DNA of 64,000 nucleotides from Psychromicrobium lacuslunae (GCF_000950575.1 NZ_CP011005.1:1116001-1180000), one strand, 5' to 3'. Counted from the first letter of the stretch, positions 8,679-17,483 are shown. Notes: a model not told the origin generated them from the sequence alone. Program-made: numbers and translations.

Positions 8679-9449
8679 CTAGGACCAGCCACGGGTGATG
8701 TGCAGATTATTGCCCACCATCCCCGCTTGATAGTTCGCCTGACCAAGGCAGTTGCCGTATTCCTTTGGATTTCCGACAGTGCCGACCAATCCGGTTGAGC
8801 TGGTTGGCCGACCGATCGTGACATCGATACGCGGCACCGTGGCGCAACTTTGAGTGTCGTAGTTTTCAATGAAACCAACCTGGGAGCCCTTCAGGTTGCC
8901 ACTGCCAGCGGGAAGTTTATAGGTGCCAATATGCGTGCTTAGCCCGGTGATCAAGTCTTTGGCAGTGCCGGTCCAGGTGTCGGCGCCCGTGCGGGCCACG
9001 GTGAGCGTGTACTCATGGCCGTACACGGCGTCGAATTCCGCCTTGCAACTCACTCCTGCACCGCCGTCAGCGCCGTCGCTGCAATAGCCAGTATCGGTCG
9101 ACGTGGTGCCGGCGATGAAGCTTGAGAAAATAGCCAACATCCGCTGCTTCCCATTTTTATCGGGGCGAGGTTGCAAGCCGGTGTACCCGACATCCTGCTG
9201 ATTTTGAAAGTTGTATTGATGTGCCGCATAGTTGCCGGCGACATGAGCGGTTGCGGTATTCAGAGTGGTGTGGAAGCTGATATCGGTCAGACCCGCGGCC
9301 GGAGTGTTGGCGATCTTCCAGTCGAAGCTGACATTGCCGCCAAAATTTTGGGCGGACGCTTGACCAGGAACCAAAAGCAGTAACACCGCGGTTGCCGTGA
9401 TCAGCGCACTAGATCCTCGAAACCAGCGTTTGAACGTTGTATTGACCAT
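8679..9449 (-). CDS. Secreted protein of unknown function (DUF3472-like, tentative)
   Basis: A 256-residue exported protein. The signal peptide is clear: a basic start (MVNTTFKRWFRG), hydrophobic core ITATAVLLLLVPG, and an ASA cleavage site about residue 33. The mature part is rich in Thr, Gly and aromatic residues and has four cysteines that could pair. Segments such as QQDVGYTGLQPRPD and YTLTVARTGADTWTGTAKD look like a beta-sandwich carbohydrate- or surface-binding fold; I have a weak memory of similarity to DUF3472 proteins. GAGAGGA precedes the ATG. No catalytic motif is recognised. Confidence 0.6.
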   Translation of the reverse strand: MVNTTFKRWFRGSSALITATAVLLLLVPGQASAQNFGGNVSFDWKIANTPAAGLTDISFHTTLNTATAHVAGNYAAHQYNFQNQQDVGYTGLQPRPDKNGKQRMLAIFSSFIAGTTSTDTGYCSDGADGGAGVSCKAEFDAVYGHEYTLTVARTGADTWTGTAKDLITGLSTHIGTYKLPAGSGNLKGSQVGFIENYDTQSCATVPRIDVTIGRPTSSTGLVGTVGNPKEYGNCLGQANYQAGMVGNNLHITRGWS

Positions 9450-9495
9450 GACGATCCTCTCTGGAGTGCGGTTCGCTAGACCGCGAGTAAATGAT

Positions 9496-9524
9496 TAGAT
9501 ATGACTTATATATTTAAATTTCAA
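9496..9524 (-). promoter_or_regulatory. Candidate promoter of the secreted protein gene
   Basis: On the minus strand TTGAAA (9524-9519) is followed after 17 nt by TATCTA (9501-9496), inside a strongly AT-rich block, leaving a leader of about 40 nt before the ATG at 9449. Read by eye only. Confidence 0.35.
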
Positions 9525-9697
9525 TCATGATAAATCATTGCTTGCAGCTTGGCCGCTGCTCCTCAAAGAGTCAAGGCCGTCGCTCGTTTTCCCGGTGAAT
9601 TGCCAGCGAAGTAGCAGTGAATTGTCAGCTGGTGGGGGTTCTTTACCGGGCCAAAAATCATTGCTAGCGGCTTTTGTGGGCTGATAGCCTGCCGGTT

Positions 9698-10684
9698 ATG
9701 ACCCTTCCAGCTCAGCTGCGTGATTGGTTATTGGATTCCGACCCGGTGCTGCGCTGGCAAGTGCAGCGTGACTTACTCAACGAGCCCGAGGAAGTCTGGG
9801 AGGCAAGCAGGGCGAGGCTGCGAACCGAGGGATTCGCCGCAAAGCTTCTAGCCTTACAAGACGCCGATGGTCAATGGGCCGGTGGCGCATTCTTTCCGGC
9901 AGATTTTGACTTTGCTGGTCCGGAGGCCGCTGACGGGGCGGGGCAGCCCTGGACGGCAACCACTTGGACGCTGAACAGCCTGCGAGACTGGGGGCTGCCA
10001 GCTCATGCGCTCTCCGCTACAGCCGAGTTGCTTGCTAAGAATAGCCGCTGGGAATATGACGAATTGCCTTATTGGGGCGGCGAGGTCGACTGCTGCATCA
10101 ATGCCTGGACCCTTGCCAATGGAGCTTGGTTAGGGGCAGATGTTAGCGGCCTCGCCACCTGGTTTATTGAGCACCAGCTCACCGACGGAGGCTGGAATTG
10201 TGAATGGGTAACAGGCGCCACCCGTTCATCGTTTCACTCCACACTTAACTCGCTGAGCGGAATTCTTTACTATCAGGCCAAGCATGCCGATGCCGATGAG
10301 CTGAGCGTAACCCGGCACGCTGCGGAAGAGTATCTGCTCCAGCGCAGTTTGCTGTATCGGCTCGGCAGCGGTGAGATGGTCGGCCCTTGGGTGGCTCGGT
10401 TCGCCTATCCTTTTCGATGGTTTTACAGCGCCTTGCGGGCGGTGGATTATTTTCGCACAGCTGCACTGCACGACGGCATTGCTGCTGACCCGCGACTGAG
10501 CGAGGCCATCGACCTGGTGCGTCAGGCCCAGCAGCCCGATGGCCGTTGGCTGCAAGAGTGGCGGCATCCTGGCCGAGTCTGGTTCGACGTCGATGTGCCG
10601 CCGGGGGAGCCCTCGAAGTGGTTGACTTTTTACGCCCTCCGAGTGCTGCAGTGGTGGGACGAGGAGAGCCCCGCACCGCGTTAG
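9698..10684 (+). CDS. Squalene-cyclase/prenyltransferase-like alpha-barrel protein
   Basis: A 328-residue protein built of helical repeats of the terpenoid cyclase/prenyltransferase type: LLALQDADGQWAGG (about residue 50), WFIEHQLTDGGWNCEW (about 165) and LVRQAQQPDGRWLQEW (about 280) are QW-like repeat units. There is no DXDD cyclase motif, so enzymatic cyclisation is unlikely; such stand-alone proteins are common in actinobacteria and their role is unknown. The ATG at 9698 is chosen over an in-frame TTG 24 nt upstream because the conserved part starts at MTLPAQLRDWLLDSD. It is convergent with the amidohydrolase gene. Confidence 0.7.
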   Translation: MTLPAQLRDWLLDSDPVLRWQVQRDLLNEPEEVWEASRARLRTEGFAAKLLALQDADGQWAGGAFFPADFDFAGPEAADGAGQPWTATTWTLNSLRDWGLPAHALSATAELLAKNSRWEYDELPYWGGEVDCCINAWTLANGAWLGADVSGLATWFIEHQLTDGGWNCEWVTGATRSSFHSTLNSLSGILYYQAKHADADELSVTRHAAEEYLLQRSLLYRLGSGEMVGPWVARFAYPFRWFYSALRAVDYFRTAALHDGIAADPRLSEAIDLVRQAQQPDGRWLQEWRHPGRVWFDVDVPPGEPSKWLTFYALRVLQWWDEESPAPR

Positions 10685-10715
10685 AAGGTGCAAATTTGGA
10701 TTCTTGACCGGGGGC

Positions 10716-11657
10716 TTAGCCCTGGCTGAAAATCCTCGCGGCATTGCCTGAAAGGATCTGTTGAGCCTGCACGGTGTTAAAGCTATCGCGAATGAATCCG
10801 CTCGCTTCGAGGAAGGCCGATCCTGATTGGTAGGGAAAATCGGTGCCTAGCAGCAACCTGCCGACCCCGAATTTTCGTGCCGCTAACTCAAGGACGTCCC
10901 GATCGCCATGGGCTACCGTGTCAAACCAAAGCCGATGGGCCGCTGTACTTGGCGGCTCGGGGGTCTGCGGTGATTCCCAGGGCTGCTGGCGATCAAGGCG
11001 TTGCAGAATCATTGGCAGGCCGCCACCCAGGTGAGAAGCGATGATTCTCAGCTCGGGGTAGCGTGACGGAAAACCCGAGAGCAGCAAATCAACCACCGCA
11101 ATGGTGTCCTCGATGGGAGCACCAGCGGACCAGCGCATTGATCGTCCGCGGATCAGCTGGCTATGCGCATCCATCCCGGCGGGATGGACATACAGCACGG
11201 ACTTTCGCTCATTGAGGGCCGCGAAGATCGGTTCAAAGCCGGGGTCACTCAGCGAAGCACCCAGAATATCGGTGGTGACTGCGACGCCAATCATTCCCAA
11301 CTCGTCGAGTGCATGGTCAAGCTCGATCAGAGCTTCCTCCACATGAGGTAACGGCAGGGAAGCGAAGGCGGCAAAACGATCGGGATGCCTCTCAACCAGC
11401 TCGGCGTACTCCTGGTTGGAGAATCGGGCTGCTTCCACTGCCGAGTTCAGGTCTTGGAAATGTGGTGCCAGCGGTGTCACTGACAGGATTTGCCGATCGA
11501 TTCCAGCCGAGTCCATTTGTTTGAATCTGCCGCGCAGTTCCTCGACGCTGGCACCCGCCGATAGACCCCGGTGGGCATCGAGATCTGGTCGGCCTAGTCG
11601 TGCCAGTAATTCGAGATACTCCTCGCTCCATAGGTGGGCATGCACATCAGTGGTCAT
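10716..11657 (-). CDS. Amidohydrolase family 2 (metal-dependent hydrolase/decarboxylase)
   Basis: A 313-residue TIM-barrel amidohydrolase of the ACMSD-like group. Metal-ligand motifs are in place: DVHAH at residues 4-8, YVHPAG near 176, ASHLGGG near 225 and the aspartate in GTDFPY near 283. The reaction is hydrolysis or decarboxylation of a small, probably aromatic or amide-bearing acid. AAAGGA precedes the ATG. The gene is divergent from a TetR gene that is itself followed by an amidase, which suggests one catabolic or detoxifying set under a shared operator. Confidence 0.85.
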   Translation of the reverse strand: MTTDVHAHLWSEEYLELLARLGRPDLDAHRGLSAGASVEELRGRFKQMDSAGIDRQILSVTPLAPHFQDLNSAVEAARFSNQEYAELVERHPDRFAAFASLPLPHVEEALIELDHALDELGMIGVAVTTDILGASLSDPGFEPIFAALNERKSVLYVHPAGMDAHSQLIRGRSMRWSAGAPIEDTIAVVDLLLSGFPSRYPELRIIASHLGGGLPMILQRLDRQQPWESPQTPEPPSTAAHRLWFDTVAHGDRDVLELAARKFGVGRLLLGTDFPYQSGSAFLEASGFIRDSFNTVQAQQILSGNAARIFSQG

Positions 11658-11683
11658 GATTTTCCTTTCGATGTGTTCAAACT

Positions 11684-11725
11684 ATACCAATTAGTGTTGT
11701 AGACGAAACTTAGTGGTATCGTCTA
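11684..11725. promoter_or_regulatory. Nested inverted repeats in the amidohydrolase/TetR divergent promoter
   Basis: Two overlapping dyads are visible. ATACCA (11684-11689) mirrors TGGTAT (11714-11719), and TAGACGA (11700-11706) mirrors TCGTCTA (11719-11725). A -10-like TATCGT (11717-11722) overlaps the second dyad and ends 6 nt before the TetR ATG. This is the expected position for an autoregulatory TetR operator. Confidence 0.65.
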
Positions 11726-11728
11726 ATT

Positions 11729-12427
11729 ATGAGCACTTCAGATACTCGCGAACTTCTTGACAGCGACGATCAAGGCCTGCCGATTTTCCAACCGAGAGAT
11801 CGCTCATCAGCCAGTAAGCGGCAAACTATTGCCCGGATGGCCTTGCGGGAGTTCCATCGGCATGGTTTTTCGGGTGCCTCGGTGGACGCCATTGCCGAGG
11901 CGGCGAAGGTCTCCAAGCCAACCATCTACCGGCATTTCGACAATAAGGAAAGGTTGTTTCTGGGTGTCGTCGCAGAGGCACTCAGTGCGGCTTATCAGGA
12001 GTTGCCGGTGCTGGCCGGTAGCCTGCCGTTTCGACAGGTCTCCGAACATCAAGAGATGTCAGCACTGCTTGAGCGTTTCCTCGCAGCGGCAGCCGAGGCA
12101 GTGCTCGGCGAGGAGATCATCAGCCTGCGCAGACTGGTGATCGGCGAAGCAGAAAGATTTCCTCAGCTGGCGGCGCTTTGGGCCAGCATTAACGATGAAA
12201 TGATCAACGAGCCGCTGATGGAGGCTTTCTGGACCCTCGAACAGCGCGGCTTATTGGCTATCCCTGATCGCTCGCTAGCCGCCCAGCAACTGATCGCCTT
12301 GACCATTGGTGCGCCGCAACTTGTGGTGACCTTCCACACTGAGACGAGCACCGCGCGGGCCGCCGAACGTTATCTGTCCTCCGGAATATTGCTCTTCCTC
12401 AGTTATTACACCAAGGAACTCCGATGA
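11729..12427 (+). CDS. TetR-family regulator
   Basis: A 232-residue regulator. After a 30-residue leader the HTH is clear: IARMALREFHRHGFSGASVD, then IAEAAKVSKPTIYRHFDNKE (residues 35-75). The C-terminal domain carries the usual helical ligand pocket. No ribosome site is evident before the ATG, consistent with a leaderless mRNA. Its stop overlaps the amidase start in an ATGA, so regulator and amidase form an operon; the divergent amidohydrolase is a likely second target. Confidence 0.88.
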   Translation: MSTSDTRELLDSDDQGLPIFQPRDRSSASKRQTIARMALREFHRHGFSGASVDAIAEAAKVSKPTIYRHFDNKERLFLGVVAEALSAAYQELPVLAGSLPFRQVSEHQEMSALLERFLAAAAEAVLGEEIISLRRLVIGEAERFPQLAALWASINDEMINEPLMEAFWTLEQRGLLAIPDRSLAAQQLIALTIGAPQLVVTFHTETSTARAAERYLSSGILLFLSYYTKELR

Positions 12428-13875
12428 ATCTCGATGAATATTCAGCTCTTGACGGCCTCGCTCTCGCGGAATTAGTGAGAGCTCGACAGGTCACTGCGGC
12501 TGAGCTGTCGGTTTTAGCACGTGATGCCGCAGCGCAGATCAATCCAAAAATCAATGCCGTCGTAGAGCTTTGGGAGGATGACCAAGCTGTCCTCGAGACA
12601 ACTGCCGAAACGACCTTTTCCGGGGTGCCTTTTTTACTCAAGGACATGGCAACTACCCTAGCTGGCCGGCAAGTGGAGTTCGGCTCTAGGCTTGCCGCGG
12701 GCTTGACCGCTCAGCAGGACTCAGCCCTGGCCGTGCGTTTTCGACGAGCCGGGCTCAATATGATTGGCCGAACCACAATGCCAGAGTTCGCCGCTAGTAC
12801 CACTACAGAATCAGCGAAGGACGGTGCCACCGCTAACCCCTGGAATCTACGGCACGGTGTTGGCGGTTCGAGTGGCGGCTCAGCCGCAGCGGTCGCAGCC
12901 GGAATTGTTCCGCTGGCGCACGCCACCGACGCCGCTGGCTCAATCCGAATCCCAGCGGCGCAGAATGGCCTGGTCGGCCTCAAGCCGAGCCGTGGCCGCA
13001 CTAGCCATGCACCTGCCGCGGAGACCATGAACGGCATGGCGGCACAGTTTGCGGTTAGCCGAACCGTGCGCGATAGCGCAGCCTTGCTCGATGCCGTACA
13101 GGGCGCGGCGCCCGGAGATCCCTTCGTGATCGCGCCGCCGCGTCGCGCCTATCTAGATGAACTCGGTGCCGAACCTGTAACGCTACGCATCGGCCTGCTG
13201 GTCGATCCGGCCAACGGTAGCAAAAGTTCGCCGCAGATTGCGGCCGCCATTGACGAGGTGGCTCGAACGGCAGAGCGACTTGGACATTCGGTGGAACCTT
13301 TCAGCCTTGCTCTGGGCCTCAGCTGGCAAGCGTATGTCGAGGCAATTACTGTGATCTGGGCGGCACACGCGGCACCCTGGATAGCTGGCGTTGCCGAAGC
13401 GACCGGTCGACTGATCGACGAGTCCACGGTCGAACCGGCAATGCTCGCCCTATACCGCTATGGCAAGTCCTTGACTGCAACTGATCTGGTCCGGGCCGAG
13501 GAGGCGGTGAATTTAGTATCGCGGAGTGTGGCCAAACACTTCGAACGCCACCACCTGATCCTGAGTCCGACCCTGCCTCAACTGGCACCTGAACTGGGCG
13601 AATATAACGCCGGGCAGAGTGAACTCGACGGACCGGCTTGGATCCGGCATGTACTAGACGAGGCACCTTTCACGGTGGCGGCCAATCTCACCGGTACCCC
13701 GGCCATCTCATTGCCGCTAGCTCAGGATGCGGCCACCGGGCTACCCATTGCGGCGCAATTTTGGGCTGCTTTCGGACGAGAAGATCTGCTCTTCAATATC
13801 GCCGGTCAGTTCGAACAGGGCATGCCATGGCAGCAGCGTCGGCCGAAGGTCTGGCCAGCGAGCGTAGCTGAATAG
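12424..13875 (+). CDS. Amidase (amidase-signature family)
   Basis: A 483-residue cytoplasmic amide hydrolase. The Ser-cisSer-Lys triad is visible: Lys73 in PFLLKDM, the cis-Ser in GGSSGGS (149-150) and the nucleophile Ser173 in DAAGSIRIPA. The overall layout resembles 6-aminohexanoate-cyclic-dimer hydrolases and other broad amidases; the true substrate cannot be read. It is co-translated with the upstream TetR gene. The C-terminal motif TGLPIAAQFWAAFGREDLLF is typical of the family. Confidence 0.9.
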   Translation: MNLDEYSALDGLALAELVRARQVTAAELSVLARDAAAQINPKINAVVELWEDDQAVLETTAETTFSGVPFLLKDMATTLAGRQVEFGSRLAAGLTAQQDSALAVRFRRAGLNMIGRTTMPEFAASTTTESAKDGATANPWNLRHGVGGSSGGSAAAVAAGIVPLAHATDAAGSIRIPAAQNGLVGLKPSRGRTSHAPAAETMNGMAAQFAVSRTVRDSAALLDAVQGAAPGDPFVIAPPRRAYLDELGAEPVTLRIGLLVDPANGSKSSPQIAAAIDEVARTAERLGHSVEPFSLALGLSWQAYVEAITVIWAAHAAPWIAGVAEATGRLIDESTVEPAMLALYRYGKSLTATDLVRAEEAVNLVSRSVAKHFERHHLILSPTLPQLAPELGEYNAGQSELDGPAWIRHVLDEAPFTVAANLTGTPAISLPLAQDAATGLPIAAQFWAAFGREDLLFNIAGQFEQGMPWQQRRPKVWPASVAE

Positions 13876-14006
13876 TCCGCGTGTAGGGCGGCTGCGTACT
13901 CAGTGGGACGCCACAGTGCATCAGGAAAGTGAAGTAGCTACCCGCCGGAGCTGCTGTCCTTGGCTACTGGCTGTCAGCTGCTTGCTTAGAACTAAGCCGA
14001 TAGCAT

Positions 14007-14036
14007 TTGACAGGCAAGCAGAGGCTTGCCTATAGT
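14007..14036 (+). promoter_or_regulatory. Promoter with operator inside the spacer, ArsR/VOC operon
   Basis: TTGACA (14007-14012) and TATAGT (14031-14036) are separated by 18 nt. The spacer holds the perfect inverted repeat AGGCAAGC (14012-14019) and GCTTGCCT (14024-14031). The ATG at 14043 starts 6 nt after the -10, where transcription should begin, so the mRNA is predicted to be leaderless and repression would block RNA polymerase directly. Confidence 0.85.
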
Positions 14037-14042
14037 CAGATT

Positions 14043-14336
14043 ATGGCTGATGAGCTCTTCAAGGCTTTGGCTGATTCGACTCGCCGCACCATCCTGGACG
14101 AGTTAGCCGAGCGCTCTGGACAGACACTTTTTGAGCTCTGCACTCGGTTGAGTGTTAAGCATCAACTCAGGATGAGTCGTCAAGCAGTATCGCAGCACCT
14201 TGCGGTGCTTGAGCAGGCAGGCTTGGTCGAGAGCCGTCGTGAAGGGCGCTACAAATATCACGATCTGAACGTTGGGCCATTGCAGAGCATCACCGAACGT
14301 TGGATTTCACCCGAAGAAACGGAGCACAAATCATGA
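14043..14336 (+). CDS. ArsR-family winged-helix repressor
   Basis: A 97-residue regulator from the ATG at 14043. The winged helix is complete: LFKALADSTRRTILDELAE, then MSRQAVSQHLAVLEQAGLVE and the wing SRREGRYKYHDLN. No metal-binding cysteine pair is present in the recognition helix, so it is of the non-metal type usually paired with SRPBCC or VOC proteins. It overlaps the VOC gene by an ATGA and is likely autoregulated through the palindrome between its -35 and -10. Confidence 0.9.
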   Translation: MADELFKALADSTRRTILDELAERSGQTLFELCTRLSVKHQLRMSRQAVSQHLAVLEQAGLVESRREGRYKYHDLNVGPLQSITERWISPEETEHKS

Positions 14337-14719
14337 GGATTCACCTGACCAGCCTTTTTGTCGACGACCAGGCGAAGGCCTTGCAGTTTTACACCGAGGT
14401 GCTCGGTTTCGTGAAGAAGACCGATGTTCCGGTCGGTGAGGATCGCTGGCTTACGGTGGTTTCGGCGGAAGATCCGGATGGCGTCGAGTTGGTACTCGAA
14501 CCCTCAGGGCACCCCGCAGTGAAGCCTTATCGAGATGCCCTGATTGACGATGGCATTCCGATGACTGCCTTCGAAGTCGCCGACGTGCAGGCCGAATATG
14601 AGCGCTTGAGCGCGCTCGGGGTGAAATTTACTCAGCAACCGATTGAGATGGATTCAATCAGCACAGCGGTCTTCGATGACAGCTGCGGGAATCTGATCCA
14701 AATCATCCACTCGGCGTAG
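14333..14719 (+). CDS. VOC-family (glyoxalase/bleomycin-resistance fold) protein
   Basis: A 128-residue single vicinal-oxygen-chelate protein. It has the paired beta-alpha-beta modules (LFVDDQAKALQFYTEVLGF and later MTAFEVADVQAEYERLSALG) with a C-terminal DDSCGNLIQIIHSA strand containing a possible metal ligand. Substrate unknown; such proteins act on glyoxals, catechols or drugs. It is translated from the ATGA overlap with the ArsR stop. Confidence 0.85.
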   Translation: MRIHLTSLFVDDQAKALQFYTEVLGFVKKTDVPVGEDRWLTVVSAEDPDGVELVLEPSGHPAVKPYRDALIDDGIPMTAFEVADVQAEYERLSALGVKFTQQPIEMDSISTAVFDDSCGNLIQIIHSA

Positions 14720-14807
14720 TGATGGGCGGCCTGAGGCGGCTTTGTACGGTTCCCAATTCAATACTGTGCCCAACTCACGGGCTCAGCCCCTCCTTTTGGT
14801 GAGATCC

Positions 14808-14857
14808 GTAAAAGGGGTGTGGGGCGGTTCCCAGGAACCAGCCCACACCCCTTTTAC
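14808..14857. terminator. Bidirectional hairpin terminator
   Basis: GTAAAAGGGGTGTGGG (14808-14823) is the exact reverse complement of 14842-14857. The inner GGTTCC/GGAACC continues the stem after a small internal loop. It lies between the convergent VOC and metallopeptidase genes; the A-run and T-run at the outer arms give each direction a short U-tract. Confidence 0.85.
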
Positions 14858-14861
14858 TAAG

Positions 14862-16037
14862 TCACGAACAGCTTGAGGTATCGTTGGCGCTTAGCGTGTT
14901 ATTGCTCAGGATTTGCTGTACTGCGCTGTCGGTGGCGAGTCCGGCAGCGGGGCGAGCGGCGTAGTACTGCTTGAAGCAGGAGATCACTGTGCCGTTCATT
15001 GCCTTAATGGTGCCGTCCCAGGTCTGCTGATCCGGACCGGCCCACAGTTGCAGCAGTGTCGAGCCGATGTGCCCCTGGACAGCCGGTCCAGTTGCCCAGT
15101 TGGAATTCGGCGTCAGGTTTACGTAATAGCCATCGTCGAAAACGTAACGGTGATCGCCTAGCGTCCAGGCCGCCACCGCGTCTGCCCAGCCTTCGGTCCA
15201 GGCGCAAGTCTTTGAAGAGACGGTTTCAAAATGGTGATCACCGCAATTGGTCACCGTTGGGAAACCCTTATTCAACAAGTACTGCCAGGCATGTCCAGCC
15301 TCGTGCACAATAGTGTGCATCGATTGTGTCGAAGTGCTGCCAATCACCACAAATTTGGTGCCGCTGAGGTCCCAGTAAGCCGTTCCGGCATCGGTGTTAG
15401 TTCCGTTATCGATAGCGTCGCCCCAGGCGAAGGTAATCGCCTTGCACTGTCCATTGGCCTGATTGGCCACCCAGCAATCGGTACTGTTGTTTCCGTTAAT
15501 ACCCCAGAGGCTGGAGAGCGTGTCAACGATCTTGAAGGCACCAGCTTTCGCCGAGTCAACATTCAATCCGCCGAAGTTGGCACTGGTCAGATTGTGCTCA
15601 TCGAAGTAGGTGCTGGCGTTGGACTTGTTCTTAGTGACTACTCGCCACAAATTGGTGCTGGCCGACTCGAAGACAATCTTGATCGAGCTGCTTGGAATGG
15701 AGGAGTCATAGCAGGCGCTAAAGCTGCCGTTGCTCGCGTCTGTTAGTCCCTGGCTCAACGTTGCGCCGGAGGACTTATTGACGAGTTTCCAATTCGCATT
15801 CCGAACTTTCGACGTCGTTGTCGGTACGGAGGAAGGGGTGGTGTCGGGGTCGACTGTGTTGGCCGCCGCCTCGGCATCCTTATACGAGTATGAAAGGGTG
15901 CCAGTTGCGCAGTTAGTGCTAGTGGTTACCGCATTGGCGGTGACACCGGTGGTTGAGACGCTTGCCGCGGTCAAAACCACTACGGCGGTCGCAGTGGTCA
16001 AAAAAGCTGACACCGCGGACCGAGAAGTTCGTTTCAT
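14862..16037 (-). CDS. Secreted HEXXH metallopeptidase-like protein
   Basis: A 391-residue exported protein. I choose the ATG at 16037, preceded by GGGAGTG, because it begins a signal peptide (MKRTSRSAVSAF, hydrophobic stretch to about 35). The zinc motif is HEAGHAWQYL (about residues 245-249), with a downstream glutamate in WTEGWADAVA (about 282) as the probable third ligand, the gluzincin pattern. Several cysteines in the mature part suggest disulfides. It probably cleaves proteins or cell-wall peptides outside the cell; the peptidase family is not one I can name. Confidence 0.8.
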   Translation of the reverse strand: MKRTSRSAVSAFLTTATAVVVLTAASVSTTGVTANAVTTSTNCATGTLSYSYKDAEAAANTVDPDTTPSSVPTTTSKVRNANWKLVNKSSGATLSQGLTDASNGSFSACYDSSIPSSSIKIVFESASTNLWRVVTKNKSNASTYFDEHNLTSANFGGLNVDSAKAGAFKIVDTLSSLWGINGNNSTDCWVANQANGQCKAITFAWGDAIDNGTNTDAGTAYWDLSGTKFVVIGSTSTQSMHTIVHEAGHAWQYLLNKGFPTVTNCGDHHFETVSSKTCAWTEGWADAVAAWTLGDHRYVFDDGYYVNLTPNSNWATGPAVQGHIGSTLLQLWAGPDQQTWDGTIKAMNGTVISCFKQYYAARPAAGLATDSAVQQILSNNTLSANDTSSCS

Positions 16038-16400
16038 GTTCACTCCCGTGTAAAAGTAAATTACCATTGCAATGTTACCTAGGTCACACTCCGAAGCATA
16101 GAACTGCCCGGCATGGCTGACAAGGGCAAAAAAATTATTACGCGGATTATGACGGTCATCGCTCAGGGGAGCTACAGCAGCCATGCCCTCGGGCTTAAGT
16201 CTGAATTCCGAGCTGAAAAGACAGCTGGCCCGTTAGCTTAGCGTTGCTGGCGTTGTCGCCAAGCAGTGCTGAGGTAACGGGCCAGGGTGGCGGGGGCCGT
16301 TGCGAGCCAGGAACGTCAGCCGGACCAGGCTAGATCGCCAGAGTTCGAACCTGCGAGATCATTGCTTGTCGCAACTAGCTTTCGCTGTCAGACTGTGCCC
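16038..16400. other. Divergent 363-bp gap with a structured hairpin
   Basis: The gap separates the metallopeptidase and the hydrolase genes, which run apart. The only strong signal is a 61-nt hairpin at 16225-16285: an 11-bp perfect outer stem (CTGGCCCGTTA with TAACGGGCCAG), then a long inner stem with one mismatch, one bulge and three G-T pairs, closed by TTGT. The G-T pairs are stable only in the plus-strand RNA. It could be a leader structure or a small RNA. Confidence 0.6.
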
Positions 16401-17378
16401 ATGCGTTCCACCGAAATCAGCTGGCAACTCGATGGTATAGGGATGGCGGGTACTGCTGTTCGCCCGGACGGCGACGGTGTTTTTCCCGCGGTGATTTTTG
16501 TTGCCGGTAGCGGGCCTACTGACCGCGACTGGTGCTCGCCCTTGTTGCCGGGCAACAACGGTAGTGCTCGCCTTTTAGCGGAAGCCCTCGCCGAGTCCGG
16601 TATTGCTTCGCTACGTTATAACAAACGGGTGTCCGGGCCGCACCGTCTTGATAATGCTCAGAAACTCTTCGGACGGCTCAGTATGCAGTCGCATTTGGAT
16701 GAGCTGTCTGCGGCTATCCAGGCACTTGCGGCACTAGAGTTTGTGGACCCGACGAGGATCATCGGACTCGGTAATAGTGAGGGCACCCTGCACCTTTTGC
16801 ACTACACCATTAGCAATCTAAGCCCGGAACTCCGTGGCCTGGTGCTGGCAGCTCCGCCAGGCCGCCCTATTGAGGCTGTACTGCTTTCACAATTGCAGCT
16901 ACAGCTAGCCCCTCTGCCCGGCGGCAAAGGCATGATGAAGCAGGTCCGGGAAGCTACTCAGCGTTTCTCTGCCGGCCAGGCGATGGATCCGGACGCCACT
17001 TTGCCCGATGGTGTCAAAGCGGTGCTTGCCAGTTTCGAGGCACCCGCCAATTTGCCGTTGGCGCGCGAGCTCTGGCAGGAATCAGCGACCGATTCGCTTG
17101 CCAAGGTAAATGTGCCGACCCTGGTGCTGATTGGTAGGAAAGACATCCAGATTGATACTCGGGCGGACGGTGAACCACTGCAGCAGGCCGCGGCGGGGAA
17201 GCCAAATATCAGTTTCGCCTTTCCGGCAAATGCCAACCACATCCTCAAAGAAGAAACTCGCAGCATAGCTGAACTCTCCAAGGCGCCCGGTACTGGTTAT
17301 AACGAAATTGGTACCAAGCTTGACCAAGAGAGTTTGACGCTCATCCTGGATTGGTTCGCAAGGAACGTCGACCACTGA
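16401..17378 (+). CDS. Alpha/beta hydrolase
   Basis: A 325-residue serine hydrolase from the ATG at 16401. Motifs: VAGSGPTDRDWCSPL (oxyanion region), the nucleophile elbow GLGNSEGT (about residue 128), an acid candidate in LVLIGRKDIQID, and the histidine in ANANHILKEE near the C-terminus. The arrangement resembles proteins with the DUF-type lysophospholipase/peptidase S9-like fold. No signal peptide, so it acts in the cytoplasm. Substrate unknown. The sigma factor gene follows 105 bp downstream. Confidence 0.8.
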   Translation: MRSTEISWQLDGIGMAGTAVRPDGDGVFPAVIFVAGSGPTDRDWCSPLLPGNNGSARLLAEALAESGIASLRYNKRVSGPHRLDNAQKLFGRLSMQSHLDELSAAIQALAALEFVDPTRIIGLGNSEGTLHLLHYTISNLSPELRGLVLAAPPGRPIEAVLLSQLQLQLAPLPGGKGMMKQVREATQRFSAGQAMDPDATLPDGVKAVLASFEAPANLPLARELWQESATDSLAKVNVPTLVLIGRKDIQIDTRADGEPLQQAAAGKPNISFAFPANANHILKEETRSIAELSKAPGTGYNEIGTKLDQESLTLILDWFARNVDH

Positions 17379-17483
17379 AACCTTTCAGTTGACTTTTCCG
17401 TCAAATGTAATAAAACCCGGTTACCAGCAAACTGAACAGTCGACGGCAGAAGCCGTTGACATTGAAGGAAGCGAGGAAACCAG

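Noticed and set aside
16335-16365. GAGTTCGAACCTGC, a T-loop-like sequence before the hydrolase gene.
   Set aside because: No flanking stem pairs and no cloverleaf could be built.
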